Positions 26,701-35,911 of a DNA stretch of 64,000 bases are shown here, in pieces (within the stretch, counting starts at the first letter, position 1; the number at the start of each line of letters is the position of its first letter). The DNA is from Athripsodes cinereus (lineage: Eukaryota; Arthropoda; Insecta; Trichoptera; Leptoceridae). The translations under genes were made by a program, and so were the position numbers. The notes beneath the pieces were generated by a model. That model searched no databases. It had not been told where the DNA came from and worked only from the letters and a program-made list of their open reading frames with translations. The stretch is from positions 20,715,746-20,779,745 of the forward strand of contig OX388324.1 in assembly GCA_947579605.1 (NCBI GenBank). The letters run 5' to 3'.

Positions 26701-27128
26701 TAGTCGCAAATAGTACCTATTTTTTAAAACCTGTCAGAATGCCTCTCCTATATTTTGAACCAATTGGAAATGTTACATTCACTTGTGCGACAATAGATAA
26801 GTAATGTATAACTTACTTTATGGAAAGGTCCCAATATCCTCACTCCCGCATAACTTTTAAAGTTTTCATTTACAATCTTTGTGATAATCAATCTGGGTCC
26901 TGTAGTCTCCATAGAGAGTGCTGGCTTGGGAGCTGGAGGGATATAAATGTCACCAATCCTGATTCCTCCTTCTTCATCATCAGATATATGATCCATATCA
27001 TCATCCATGTATTCATTACCATTACTAGATCCAGCAGCAGCATTTTCAGGATTACCATTACTGCCGCTTGGATCAGGATCTACTTCCATGGGTTCTTCCG
27101 TGTTGACATTAACTTTACTTTTAGCCAT
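11771..27128 (-). CDS. SMC4: Condensin subunit SMC4, complete, 20 exons
   Basis: SMC4 pairs with SMC2 as the ATPase core of condensin and compacts mitotic chromosomes. Exons in transcript order: 27128-26817, 26039-25560, 25121-24934, 23378-23238, 23000-22832, 22316-22204, 21466-21254, 20734-20494, 19785-19583, 19153-18969, 18460-18331, 17892-17751, 17273-17145, 16876-16719, 16149-16011, 15828-15649, 15294-15121, 14567-14320, 13397-13214, 11944-11771. All junctions are GT-AG and phases agree, giving 3903 nt, 1300 residues plus stop. Walker A GPNGSGKS lies at 111-118; coiled coils follow; the hinge is about 600-740 (ends of exon 8 to 11, with the Gly run GTMSGGGK); ABC signature LSGGEK at 1196-1201; Walker B LYVMDEIDAALD with the catalytic Glu at 1225. 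The ATG at 27128 (ATCACCATGG context) is preferred to the upstream TTG. Length fits the family (about 1290). Introns carry many TE insertions but no exon is broken. Confidence 0.96.
11968..12070. repeat. Degenerate ~20-bp tandem repeat
   Basis: About five units of the form 'aaacaatctcaaattatat' with drift, in the last SMC4 intron. Further scattered units occur to 12230. Confidence 0.6.
12236..12325 (+). repeat. 3' end of the TACCCCACTTGTGGG SINE
   Basis: Carries 'gctggctaccccacttgtgg' then 'gatatgccacgatggtg', the 3' module shared with 31286-31546 and others. It lies in the last SMC4 intron. Confidence 0.65.
12550..12740. repeat. Near-perfect foldback with about 90-base arms
   Basis: Centre at 12643/12644; 'gaccggtttcgcggactccg' in the left arm and its complement in the right. 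The outer part of the right arm ('ttgataatttaaaa') appears again after 13182, so the RTE copy 12741-13169 sits inside this arm. Confidence 0.85.
12741..13169 (+). mobile_element. 5'-truncated RTE-like LINE inside the foldback arm
   Basis: Frame 12751-13146 encodes the reverse transcriptase C-terminus (MRSLRRMVGKTLRDRV, KLRWFGHVERM, KRGRPRTTWLDHVDQIL, RRACMRNCM). It ends in the hairpin CCC ACTT GGG and a (TATAG)n tail. TATTTTATTTTAT flanks it at 12728-12740 and 13170-13182, a likely target duplication, although one TTTTA unit could be slippage. It lies in the last SMC4 intron, antisense to the gene. Confidence 0.85.
13512..13685. repeat. Foldback element in SMC4 intron 18
   Basis: 'tattccacaatgcac' on the left pairs with 'tgcattgtggaata' on the right, and 'ttggtaaacctttac' pairs with 'gtaaaggtttaccga' nearer the centre. 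Imperfect arms of about 75 bases. Confidence 0.75.
14046..14270. mobile_element. 225-bp hAT MITE with perfect 8-bp target duplication
   Basis: Ends CAGTGTTCCGCAAA and TTTGCGGAACACTG are flanked by GTATAAAG on both sides (14038-14045 and 14271-14278). The target is the 3' end of a TACCCC SINE copy at 14009-14040. No coding. It lies in SMC4 intron 18, near the acceptor side of exon 18. Confidence 0.9.
14857..15048 (+). repeat. TACCCC SINE, nearly full copy
   Basis: Holds the 5' module ('catggagagccccataaag', 'aaaggcaggtgttcgaa') and the 3' module ('gctggctaccccacttgta') with a GTAGTA tail. It lies in the SMC4 intron between exons 17 and 18. Confidence 0.7.
16255..16680 (+). mobile_element. LINE fragment (ISQQR-WIGH family)
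   Basis: Encodes RKNLTKAFVWSILLYGCETW, then SESGRLAAFDMWCYRRMLKIH and, after a frame break, KRISQQRANWIGHNIRHPG. This is the reverse transcriptase C-terminus. The end is followed by (TA)n. It lies in the SMC4 intron between exons 14 and 15, antisense to the gene. Confidence 0.75.
18000..18180. repeat. Degenerate repeats rich in TGATCA/ATTGATTGATCG
   Basis: Loose units such as 'ctgattgatcaataacaa', 'gtgatcagtcattaat' and 'tgattgatcgcaaca' repeat over 180 bases of SMC4 intron 11. They look like an old minisatellite. Confidence 0.4.
19466..19495 (+). other. Weak hammerhead-like motif
   Basis: CTGATGA at 19466-19472, a potential stem (ACTAC 19475-19479 with GTAGT 19483-19487) and GAAAACG at 19489-19495 resemble hammerhead core strings found at ends of Penelope-like elements. 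An extra T follows CTGATGA and stem I was not identified, so activity is unlikely. Confidence 0.2.
20127..20180 (+). mobile_element. 3' tip of an RTE-like LINE
   Basis: 'tctgccaaccccgcgagaga' with 'agcggcatgat' matches the end of the copy at 553-1600 (SAYPAREAA and stop). Confidence 0.55.
20200..20485 (-). mobile_element. LINE fragment (WRRLVSA family), copy 1
   Basis: 'ccctcaacgctcctctcgg', 'gcagaaaccagcc' and 'ggaacagtgtattgtgaaag' recur at 33215-33500. The reverse strand there reads like a LINE end (MSWEEVTQLAQRRSEWRRLV). It lies in the SMC4 intron just downstream of exon 8. Confidence 0.7.
20815..20950 (-). repeat. 3' end of a retroelement with (AATA)n tail, copy 1
   Basis: 'gtacattgatcacaatac' with 'aatatacagaggatgagttt' is the reverse complement of 35771-35911, which ends in AATGAATAAATAAA. 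It lies in the SMC4 intron between exons 7 and 8. Confidence 0.6.
23405..24440 (+). mobile_element. Jockey/CR1-type LINE fragment with frameshifts
   Basis: Frame 23416-23853 encodes reverse transcriptase palm/thumb sequence (ISVWLNENILTLNASKTNF, LKYLGVQIDEKLKLREHI, IRMIYFSLCYSLINYAILAW). A second frame 23981-24262 continues the C-terminus after a break. The 5' half including the YADD box is missing. It lies in the SMC4 intron between exons 3 and 4, antisense to the gene. Confidence 0.8.
26163..26640 (-). mobile_element. Probable LINE 3' end with (ATT)n tail
   Basis: The minus strand 26639-26274 is open for 121 codons with a Cys-rich stretch (LLCRLCFTRHRRCTECL), followed by an AATAAA-like signal and (TTA)n ending at 26163. 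This is how some LINE ORF2 ends look. It lies in SMC4 intron 1, same strand as the gene; the family is not identified. Confidence 0.4.
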
Positions 27129-27407
27129 GGTGATCAAAAATAACTTAATAACTTCTATCAGTGCTATTCAAATAATGTTACGAAAATATCACAATATTTA
27201 TCATCAACCATAATTGTCTGACATAAGCAATTATCCCCGTATATAAGAAAATTTATCACTAAACTAATGTATTTTACACTTTTCACAAGTTTATAGAAGT
27301 AATTTTGTGCAATAAACTTAAAAATATAATCTGGCGGCACTTTAAAAACAAGTATAACAGCCAACGGCCATTCAATTTGTTTGATATGTCAAAATTAGAC
27401 GGTTATG
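27129..27407 (-). promoter_or_regulatory. SMC4 upstream region
   Basis: The 279 bases between the SMC4 ATG and the Mutator-like element must hold the proximal promoter or 5' UTR unless the transcript starts inside the element. No TATA box is convincing. Confidence 0.35.
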
Positions 27408-27444
27408 ACTAGCGTCTAAAGGTAGAAGAAGAGGGATGAAAAAT

Positions 27445-27455
27445 ACGCATGCGCA
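27445..27455. promoter_or_regulatory. NRF-1/EWG-like motif ACGCATGCGCA
   Basis: A CGCATGCG palindrome within ACGCATGCGCA, close to the NRF-1 (insect Erect wing) site, lies in the left terminal repeat 317-327 bases upstream of the SMC4 ATG. The right terminal repeat lacks the motif through an 8-9 base deletion. Regulatory use is inference. Confidence 0.35.
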
Positions 27456-28359
27456 AAAATACTGAGTTTTGATTGGCTGCTGTTATATTATGTGTAAATA
27501 CAAATTTGGAACCGCCAAACAAAAAAATCAAAAACCAGAGAAGATTGTTTTCTAATGAACAAAAAAATTATGAAAAAACACCAGTTCAATTAGTATATGT
27601 ATTATTCTATGTTCATTACCTTCCATTAAAGAAACAGAACAAATAGCAGTTAGTACTTTAGTGTATTTATTATTCTATGGCAGTTAGCATGATATTAAAT
27701 CACAAAAAGGATCATGTTGATGCCTGTCACTTGTTTTCTCTTCAATTTATTTGTTGTTTTTAATTTTCTACTTATATTTGTAGGTGTGTTGATGCTCCTG
27801 TTTGATCTTTTGAAACTGTTGTGTTGTTTGTGGCCTGATCTGAGTGTATGTGTGAAAATAATTATTGCTAACTAGGATATCACTACACAAGATATACTTT
27901 CAGTATAATAATGTTTTATCTTACAATTTATTATCCTAAATGTATATGGTGTGTGCCTATTGATTTTTATTATTTTATTTCATTGACTATTGAAAGTTTT
28001 TTATAATTTTAAGCGGAATGTTAAAATATTGATAATTGCAGAGGGATTTTGATTTTATAATAATTTATTTACCTCATTAACACCCAACTATCAAGTTTAG
28101 ATGTACATAAAGTTGGTCAGTTTTTTTGGAATGCTTATTGCAAGGAATTAATGTGATTTTGTATTATTTAGTTTTAAATGTATGATTTTATTGAATATTT
28201 TTGTACAGTTTTGCAGATTTTCTGTCAACTTTATTGTTAGGCAATAGGCTCTCATGCCGTAAAATGTATTGAGTTTACAAGCTTACGGGTGAACATAGTG
28301 ACTATGAACTGTTTTCAAAATTGCGCAAAAAAATTAAAAAATTAGCTAATGTATTTTAT

Positions 28360-28582
28360 ACAAGATATATATAATGAGTTACAATCCATTGGATTGGTCT
28401 GCATCGAGTTTGGTTTTTCTTCTCCATTCGTCTCTATTCTCAGCCAGTCTTTTCAGCTCTACGTATGAGCCACAGTTCATGTCCCTCTTCAGTTGGTCCA
28501 TATATGCGTCTCTTGGTCGGCCTCTGCCATTTGTCCCCTCGGTCTTAACCTCCGCGATATATGAATAATATTGAGGATTCAA
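28360..28582 (-). mobile_element. LINE fragment (ISQQR-WIGH family), 3' end
   Basis: The minus strand reads EGTNGRGRPRDAYMDQLKRD, CGSYVELKRLAENRDEWRR and a stop-proximal QSNGL. A TATATA tail follows. Nested in the Mutator-like element. Confidence 0.75.
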
Positions 28583-28841
28583 TTAGTAGAAATACAAAAA
28601 ACTTATTCAAATACTCCTATTCTTTGCGATCGGCATATTTCGGTGACTGTGCAATTTGCTGGAAGAACTGAAGACACCCCCGATGAAGTGGTGATACAAT
28701 AATAGACTAAGATTAAATACAAAGAATTACCTAGTTATGCGTTTCTGCAGAAGTAAACATCCTTTTTTTATAAATATAAAATAAATGATTCTCCGCTAGC
28801 ATCAGTGAATGAAATAAATGATTTTGTATAATTTTTACCAG

Positions 28842-29090
28842 CGACTTACGTTTTGTTAATCATGTGGACAGTATTTGTAAAAGGTCATTAAGAATGTTGG
28901 GTTTTGTGCTGAGAATCAGTAAGCCTTTTTCAAGTCTGTATACATTGAGAATTATAAATACTTTTTTGATTTGTAAAATAATCTTTACAAGATAGAGAGT
29001 AGGTTTCTGCGGTACATTAACTGCAGAATTGGTTTGCCTAGGGAGAACATTGATAATGATTATTTGTTGATGTCTCGAAATCTCACAGCG
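28842..29090 (+). mobile_element. Reverse transcriptase relic of a LINE
   Basis: Translates as DHVDSICKRSLRMLGFVLRI, then KPFSSLYTLRIINTFLIC, the region after the YADD box of Jockey-type elements. Frames break soon after. Inside the Mutator-like element. Confidence 0.6.
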
Positions 29091-30329
29091 ATAACGTAAG
29101 TTACTTACCTAATATAATTATACAACTAGTAGGGTTATTATTATAATTATGCTTACAGATATTAGTTTTGCTTTTTTAAATTTAACTACAGTTGTTAAAA
29201 TCTAAATATCTCTTTTAATCATCACCCCTGCTAACAGATAGACTATTGGAACAAAATAATTAATATTTCTTTGTTGATCCTCCTTCTCTCACCCTGAGAT
29301 TGAGCTAGCTGGCTGAAGGTTCTCGTCTGGGAGGAGGACCTGGTTTAAGGAAGAGGAGGGGTGTAACACAGAGGCAAAATTGACGATACCCGGCTTGACT
29401 GGAAAGGAGGTGAAGAGAGAGCAGCAACAGTATAAAAACTTAACATATGCTTATGGTGTTCTTTAGGAACACATTGAAATAAATAATATTAAAATTATAA
29501 AAGTTAGAGAGCTATAGCATATTACTATTATGTGAGGCAGGTGATGTAAAACACAGTAATTAATTAAACATACTATTTATTTATTAAAAAAAACATTTAA
29601 AAATACCATATTAGAATAAAAATATAGGAGTGTAAAAAAATAATTAATTAAAAACTAATCTTAGTCTAAAAACATCTTATCCTTGGCGCATCTTCCATCC
29701 CTCACAAACTTCCTAAATATACATACTCGTCCACTTGCTCCAAACATTCATTTTCAACCTTTATTTCACATATTGTTCTAATGTTCGAGCAGAATACTTT
29801 TTAATTAGGTATTCTTTATCATCAAATAACACTATCAACTTACTCCTTCCCCACTGAGACGAATATTAGGTTTGTGTAATTTCATCAATTTACATCAAGT
29901 TTTGAGATTGATCATAAAGTTTTTTTCTTGAATATAAATCATTAATCATATGCACTTAGTTTTTTTCTCCTTTACTTCAATGTTATGTACTATCAATCTA
30001 GTATACCTACCCTCGACTATCAATGTATTTTAAAAAAGATAAAATCTTTACACATCCAAAATAACAAAATTATTACTTCGACAATGAGGTGGCCAGAAGT
30101 CTGATGGTAGTCTCAGACTTCCTGGAGGGATGCTCATGGTTTGAATCCTGGAACTGATTCATCCCGTTCCCGTCAACACTGTAGTGTACCCCAGCTCTTT
30201 GAAAAGTTACTTGTCACTCAAAATCAGTAAAAATCTTAATTAGTTTTAGGCTTTTCGCACTCTGACATTTTACTTCAAACAGATTTGTCCACTTTCATTA
30301 GAAAGCCACTCAGATAACTTACGACTTAA

Positions 30330-30512
30330 TCATTTAAAAAAAAAGATATATCTGGGTTTTGTTTGTTATAAACCCAAATACAACCTTATACACCTTTCAC
30401 AGTAAGCTCTTAAAAGCTAGTCGTGAAAGGGGAGTTTGCCGTTATCTGGTAACGAACCACGGTCCCCTTGTTCACGAGGCCGAGACTCTACCTCCAGGCT
30501 ACCGACAAAGTC
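30330..30512 (-). repeat. tRNA-derived SINE
   Basis: Reverse strand: a tRNA-like head with an A-box-like 'tagcctggaggtagag' and a B-box-like 'gtggttcgttacc', followed by the body with 'atctgggttttg' (complement). The same layout occurs at 40926-41095. It is not a functional tRNA gene. Confidence 0.7.
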
Positions 30513-30872
30513 GTGATTTCATTGATTTCTTATGAAATCATGTTTTATAAAATACTATCATTATGTATGTTGGTATGTATTGAAGTTACTTGCTGAAGTA
30601 ATTAGATAAACTATTATACATGTCGTCCTTTCCATGCCATAAAAATTACATTATGGATACCATGCCTCATAGCCGAATTGGTAATACAAAAAATTATAAA
30701 TATGTTTGATGTAGATAATTCACACTAAATAATAATTGTAACTTAACCTCACCAAACATCACACAAAACGAAAACAGCATATGTGACAGCCTGACAGCTG
30801 TCGACTTAATCATAGAGTATTTTGCGTATTTTCATCCCTCTTCTTCTACCTTTAGACGCTAGTACGGTTATG

Positions 30873-31285
30873 TAAACCATAAACAAAACTATGAAGACAT
30901 AGACAAGGAGCATAGAGGTGCGCAAACTCTTTTTAGATTTATTAATTTGTTCACTTATAAAAGAAAGTCATCTCAGTGAGTCATAAACATAATATAGATC
31001 CACTATTCATAGCGCTAAATAATATTATTTTCATCAGCACTCTAAATAGTGCCAATTGCAAATTTTAAGACAACAATAACACTGTGAACTTACGTCTGTA
31101 GCAAACTTCACTACGTATGACTTATGGGGCTGCCACTAGTAAAAAATATGAAGAATACTCTCAACAGAAAGAAAGAGATCGACGCTACTTAAAATTATCA
31201 AAACTAATGTAAGAAATATGTTTAATTAGATTTTTAGGGTGAGTGCATTACTTGGCCATCCTATATAATGTTAATTACTAATATT
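30873..31285. other. Intergenic sequence, nothing recognised
   Basis: No open frame, splice-bounded segment or repeat match seen. Confidence 0.5.
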
Positions 31286-31546
31286 CGTCCCGTGGAGTAC
31301 CCGGTAAAGAATTGGTCTCCCGCTCTTCTGCGTAAGTTTTCGAGTGTCCTGTAAAAGGCAGGTGTTCGAAAAAATTAAGACATTTTACATCTTTAATTCA
31401 GCGATGAGGTTTGCCCCCCATCCTGAATGTCTTGATTTTATATTGGCACGAAGAAGACAGTTTGCATGTTTCTTACATGCAGCTGATCTGCTGGCTACCC
31501 CACTTGTGGGATATGCCGTGATGGTAGAGTAGAGTAGAGTAGAGTA
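31286..31546 (+). repeat. TACCCC SINE, best full-length copy
   Basis: 5' module 'gtcccgtggagtacccgg', middle 'gtcctgtaaaaggcaggtg' and 'catcctgaatgtcttga', 3' module 'ctaccccacttgtgggatat' 'gccgtgatgg', then (TAGAG)n to 31546. No open frame. Other copies or pieces: 12236-12325, 14857-15048, 37858-38075, 46060-46135, 55870-56010, 57482-57690, and antisense 13855-13915 and 57795-57905. Confidence 0.75.
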
Positions 31547-32240
31547 CTAATATTTCTTCATTATCATGACGACTTGCATGTTTGTTCAATATAGTTAGCA
31601 ATACCCTCTATAGATATATTGAGGTAAATGCCATGATATTAATATTTATCAAACCAAAATCTAGGAACACTGTAAAAATATCCAGAAAAATTTCAATATT
31701 ATTTTAGTAAGAGATAATTCCTACTTATGATTCTCCTTGATCATTTCTACTTTAATCACTACCTTTTAGGACACTTAATAAATGTGTAAAGAGAAACCTG
31801 TTCATCAAAAAATAGATGAAAAGGAAATGCATTTTGGCACTCCTTGTGCACCAATTTTGAAATGAGAAATTCATAAATATACGAAAAATGGTAAGAATGC
31901 TGACACCTTTTTTAATAATGCCACCCTCTGTGAAGATGAAAATCAAGGCACCCAGAATGGGCGGCATGCTTCAATGTTAAATGTCTATTTATGATGTTTT
32001 ACTATTGCTGGCATTTAAAAACTGACGGAAAGAATGCGGCACCCATTCCTTGCCGACGAGTCCATGGAAAAAAATGTCATTTTGGAAGTGCAAATCTCAT
32101 AGTTTAAATAAATATGTAGCTGATCATAAAACATTACATTGACATATTTTAATCATTTACTAACTTGGAAATATTATGTATATCACCCATTCTGAATTTG
32201 AAAGGATAGTAAATAACTTTTCAAATATTGTGTGATTAAT
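31547..32240. other. Intergenic sequence
   Basis: AT-rich. Around 31930-31990 there are decayed antisense SINE words ('cacccagaatgggcggcat'). No gene seen. Confidence 0.4.
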
Positions 32241-32274
32241 GTTGTGGAATTCCAATTTAACTGTAAAATATTTA

Positions 32275-32446
32275 TATGTATTTTATATAAATTAAAATAT
32301 TAAAAACACTGTATTTTCCACTTTTATTTTTAATGAGTGAAACATTTTCAAAGACTTACTGTTTCATCTTCAGAACTTAACTGTTAAGTTAAAAATAAAA
32401 GTGGAAAATACAGTGTATTTAATATTTTTAATTTATATAAAATACA
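32275..32446. repeat. Foldback element carrying an RTE insertion in its right arm
   Basis: 'gtattttccacttttattt' on the left pairs with 'aaataaaagtggaaaatac' on the right. The outer right arm resumes after 32816 ('aaatattttac' against 'gtaaaatattt' near 32265). Confidence 0.75.
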
Positions 32447-32805
32447 GATTAAGAAGAATGAGTGGATGCAAGAGGAGTGTTGTTGATAGAATGCGTGTAA
32501 ATAAATTGAGATGGTTTGGTCATGTGGAACGAATGGATGGTGTAAGATTGACGAAGAGGGTGTATTTATCTGAAAGAGAGGGTGTGAGGAAGCGCGGGCG
32601 TCCGAGAACCACGTGGCTTAACCACGTGGATCAAATTCTCAAGGACGGTCGCGTGTTAAGTAAGAGGAATCGGCGTGCATGTATGAGAAACTGGATGAAT
32701 GTAGAGGAAGCGAAAGAAGTATGTAAGGATAGAGCGACATGGCGTTCCGTTCTCTCTGCCTACCCCACCTGGGACACGGCGTGAGGGTATAGTATAGTAG
32801 TATAG
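32447..32805 (+). mobile_element. 5'-truncated RTE-like LINE with 11-bp target duplication
   Basis: Encodes KLRWFGHVERM, KRGRPRTTWLNHVDQIL and RRACMRNWM of the reverse transcriptase C-terminus, open to its stop at 32784. It ends in the hairpin CCC ACCT GGG and a (TATAG)n tail. TATAAAATACA flanks it at 32436-32446 and 32806-32816. Confidence 0.88.
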
Positions 32806-33214
32806 TATAAAATACAAATATTTTACGGGATAATAAATAAAATAAAAACACATAAGTGAATAAAAAACAGGAAATTTAATATTTATCAAACCATGCATCA
32901 CTATAAAATGATATCATAAGGAATAATTATTATCATTAATATTAAAAACCATTTTAATCTAAAATGGTTTCATTTACATAAGCAATACAATACAATACAA
33001 TACAATCATAGCATTAATTGGCAAAATATTTCTCAGAATAGAAGTTTATATTCTCTGTCTGAAGTCATAATAAAAACAACTTTTTAAAAACAACTAAAAA
33101 AAAGGTAACAGGAATATAGTAAATAACAATAAAAAAGTGTTTTATATTCTGATGCAAAGTTTTGGACTTAATTCCCGTGCCAAAATATGATACTATAAAT
33201 TAATATAGTCTCAT

Positions 33215-33500
33215 CATCATCATCATCGCCCTCAACGCTCCTCTCGGAAGCATAGGGCAGAAACCAGCCTCCTCCATTCAGAGCGTCTCTGTGCCAATTG
33301 CGTCACCTCTTCCCACGACATTCCCTGCGGTCTGATGTCGTTGTCATAGGAACGGTGTATTGTGAAAGAGCCGACGGAACTCTTGCAGACAGAAGAAAAG
33401 TGCTCTTTTTGGCCAACTATCATGTAGCGTTCTCAGAACATGACCCAACCAGGACCATCACCTGTCCTGTATCACGGAGATTGCAGATCTCTCTCTGCAG
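33215..33500 (-). mobile_element. LINE fragment (WRRLVSA family), copy 2
   Basis: See 20200-20485. The reverse strand reads SFTIHRSYDNDIRPQGMSWE and EVTQLAQRRSEWRRLVSAL. A (CAT)n run lies at its left edge, probably its tail. Confidence 0.7.
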
Positions 33501-33909
33501 GGTGCATCGCGCACAACATCATTTGTGACGAAATATAGTCTCCGTGCGTCATAACATGAGAAAAAAACCTTCTCACATTATCAACAAAAAAATAATTAAA
33601 AGTGCAGTGACTCAAAAGCAAAATTTGAACCAAAGAACTTTAAATGGATTTATAAAAATTATTAATTCAAGTTTCAAGACATGTCTTTGGTCATCTTTTT
33701 AATGAAAAACATCATGAAAATAAAATAATGAGTAAGCCATACTCATATTTTAATCACATTCAATGCCACTATTACGAGTTTCATGCTCATAAAAAGTAAA
33801 TGAAATGAAATCACTAACATTTAATTATGGATAAGCGCCAGAAGTGAGAAACACACACGTGATAATGTGGTCTCATAATTTTAATCAAACCATTATGTGA
33901 AGTATAATT

Positions 33910-34065
33910 TAAGAAATAAATTATTTATTTATTTATTTATTCTTTTTGCACATCATCATTACATTACAGTGTTAACAAAATAATACAATTTTTTAAAAAC
34001 TAGGACGATGTGCAGTGGCGAGATTATCACTATAAAGTAATTTCTTCCATCTAACCACGATGATG
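33910..34065 (-). repeat. Dispersed repeat with (TTTA)n edge, copy 2
   Basis: Same order of words as 7745-7890, starting in TTATTTATTTATTTATT and ending near 'ccatctaaccacg'. Confidence 0.65.
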
Positions 34066-34107
34066 ACCTCCTTCCATAATAAAACATGTGCTAACATTTA
34101 GTATGTG

Positions 34108-34680
34108 CAGTGTTCTCGAACGACATTGTCCAATATCGGTAGAACTATCCGCTAAAATCGGTATAAATGGTATATTTTGTACCCAAAATCGGTATATATG
34201 GGGTATTTGTACCGACGATGGTCAATATCGGATACTTTTCTTTTCACGAAAATTTCTACCCCCCCGTCGCCGAATTTTCAAAATGGTATAGGAATTTGGA
34301 ATATTTCAAAAACTCCTCAGTTTTCTTAAAGAATATTTTCTCGAAGTACCTTTTTCTACATTGTACCGGGTATTTGTACCGACGATGTCAATACCGGGTA
34401 CTTTCCTTTTTAGAAAATTTCTACCCCCCCGTCGCCGGATTTTCAAAATGGTATAGGAATTTGGAATAATTCAAAAACTCCTCGGAATTCTTAAAGAATA
34501 TTTGCACGAATCCAATAAGTATCCGGTATTTTTACCGAATACCCGATACTTATCTACCCATTATACTTCCCTATCGACAAACAGTAAAAATCGGTAGATT
34601 ACTAGACCATTTCGGTATATCGGTAGGACACGGCCCATTTCGGTATAAATACCGAAAAATCGGTAGGTTCGAGACCACTG
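34108..34680. mobile_element. 573-bp hAT element with 8-bp target duplication
   Basis: Ends CAGTGTTCTCGAAC and GTTCGAGACCACTG are flanked by AGTATGTG (34100-34107 and 34681-34688). The interior has two tandem units (about 34200-34340 and 34375-34500), each with a C7 run followed by 'gtcgcc'. A related unit lies at 36900-37030. No transposase. Confidence 0.88.
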
Positions 34681-34789
34681 AGTATGTGGGAACTGACTAG
34701 TCACAGATTTGACTGCTAAAACGCACTGGGTAGCTGACATTTGTCATTTTCAAAATTTACATGAATATTATGGTTGTCTATACTCATAT

Positions 34790-35760
34790 ATTAAGAGGAA
34801 AGATTTGATTGTTTGCTCCGATTAGGCTCCGAAACTACTGAACCGATTTGAAAAATTCTTTTACTAGTGGGAAGCTACACTATACCCAGGTGACATAAAA
34901 AAGGGAACTAATTATTTGTTCGGCTATTAATCCATTTGTTTGGCAAGAAAAATCAGCATTCATTTGCACAGCAAACAATGTTTTCATCGGCAATAAATAA
35001 AAAATAAGCGCAACACTTGTTTTACAAGCAAACTTGGTTATATCGGCAAATTAACAAATTTTAATGGCTTGATAAATACTCACACAACCAAATAATTCAT
35101 TGACCGGCAGAATTGTTATTTGAGCAGCAGAATTATTATTTGACCGGAGGAAAATATTAGATATAAACAATATTTTTCACACACCGATTTACCTTCGAAT
35201 CCACATGAAGTTTTTGTAATTTCTTACCAAATTAATGATGACTACGAAAATAATGCTAGTTTCTGCTTTGCTATATCAACGAAATATCTAACTGAAATGT
35301 CGAAAAATGCTAGTGTCGTTCATTCAGATGCTACATATAAAATCACATACAAAGATGCTACATACAAAGATTTATTAAAATTAGCTCAAAGTTTGCTGGT
35401 CATTTATTTATTTTGCTGGTCAAATAATAATTTTGCCGGTCGATTAAATTTAGAGTTTTACAATATCATATTATTTGCTATCGAAATAATATTCTCGCTG
35501 GGTATAAGTAGCATATCAACATGATTTATTTGTCGGCAGAATACATTTTTCTGCTGAACGTAACATCAATATTATGCTGATCGTTTAAATGATAGCCCAT
35601 AAAAAATAGGGATTCTTACTAAAACATCGATATCAGACATTGGCGTAAACATTAATACTGTAGTGACATTTGTCACTTCTTTAGAAGTATATCAACCGAT
35701 TTCAAAATTTTTTTTTTTATCTGATGTCACTTAGACTGACGAATCCGCGTATTCATATTT
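34790..35760. repeat. Insect 'actactgaaccgatttg' repeat and its neighbourhood
   Basis: The words 'actactgaaccgatttgaaa' and 'gtgggaagctacactat' are widespread in insect genomes in non-autonomous elements, often Helitron-like. A related 'caaccgatttcaaaattt' near 35693 could be the other side. Boundaries and class are uncertain; no gene seen. Confidence 0.4.
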
Positions 35761-35770
35761 GTTGATTTTT

Positions 35771-35911
35771 GGGTTAGTTGAAAGAGATCACGCCTTTGCG
35801 ATAAACTCGCCCTCTGTATATTAATTGTATTTTATTTTAATGTATATCTTCTATGGAATTGTTTCCAATCAATGTACGGTAAAGAATGAATGAATAAATA
35901 AAATAAATAGT
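35771..35911 (+). repeat. 3' end of a retroelement with (AATA)n tail, copy 2
   Basis: Complement of 20815-20950; ends in 'gaatgaataaataaaataaa'. Confidence 0.6.

Larger units (their letters stand above)
27408..30863. mobile_element. 3.46-kb Mutator-like element next to SMC4
   Basis: Terminal inverted repeats of about 48-57 bases, of which the outer 34 are exact (ACTAGCGTCTAAAGGTAGAA at the left tip), are flanked by the 9-bp direct repeat ACGGTTATG at 27399-27407 and 30864-30872. A 9-bp duplication with long ends fits Mutator-like elements. I found no transposase; the interior holds LINE fragments at 28360-28582 and 28842-29090, so it is non-autonomous or gutted. Confidence 0.82.

Noticed and set aside
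27129..27137. SMC4 starting at the upstream TTG
   Set aside because: An ATG with good context at 27128 is in frame three codons later; TTG initiation is not needed.
30330..30512. tRNA gene
   Set aside because: Only A- and B-box-like words with a SINE body behind; the same unit is repeated at 40926-41095 and no clover-leaf could be drawn with confidence.
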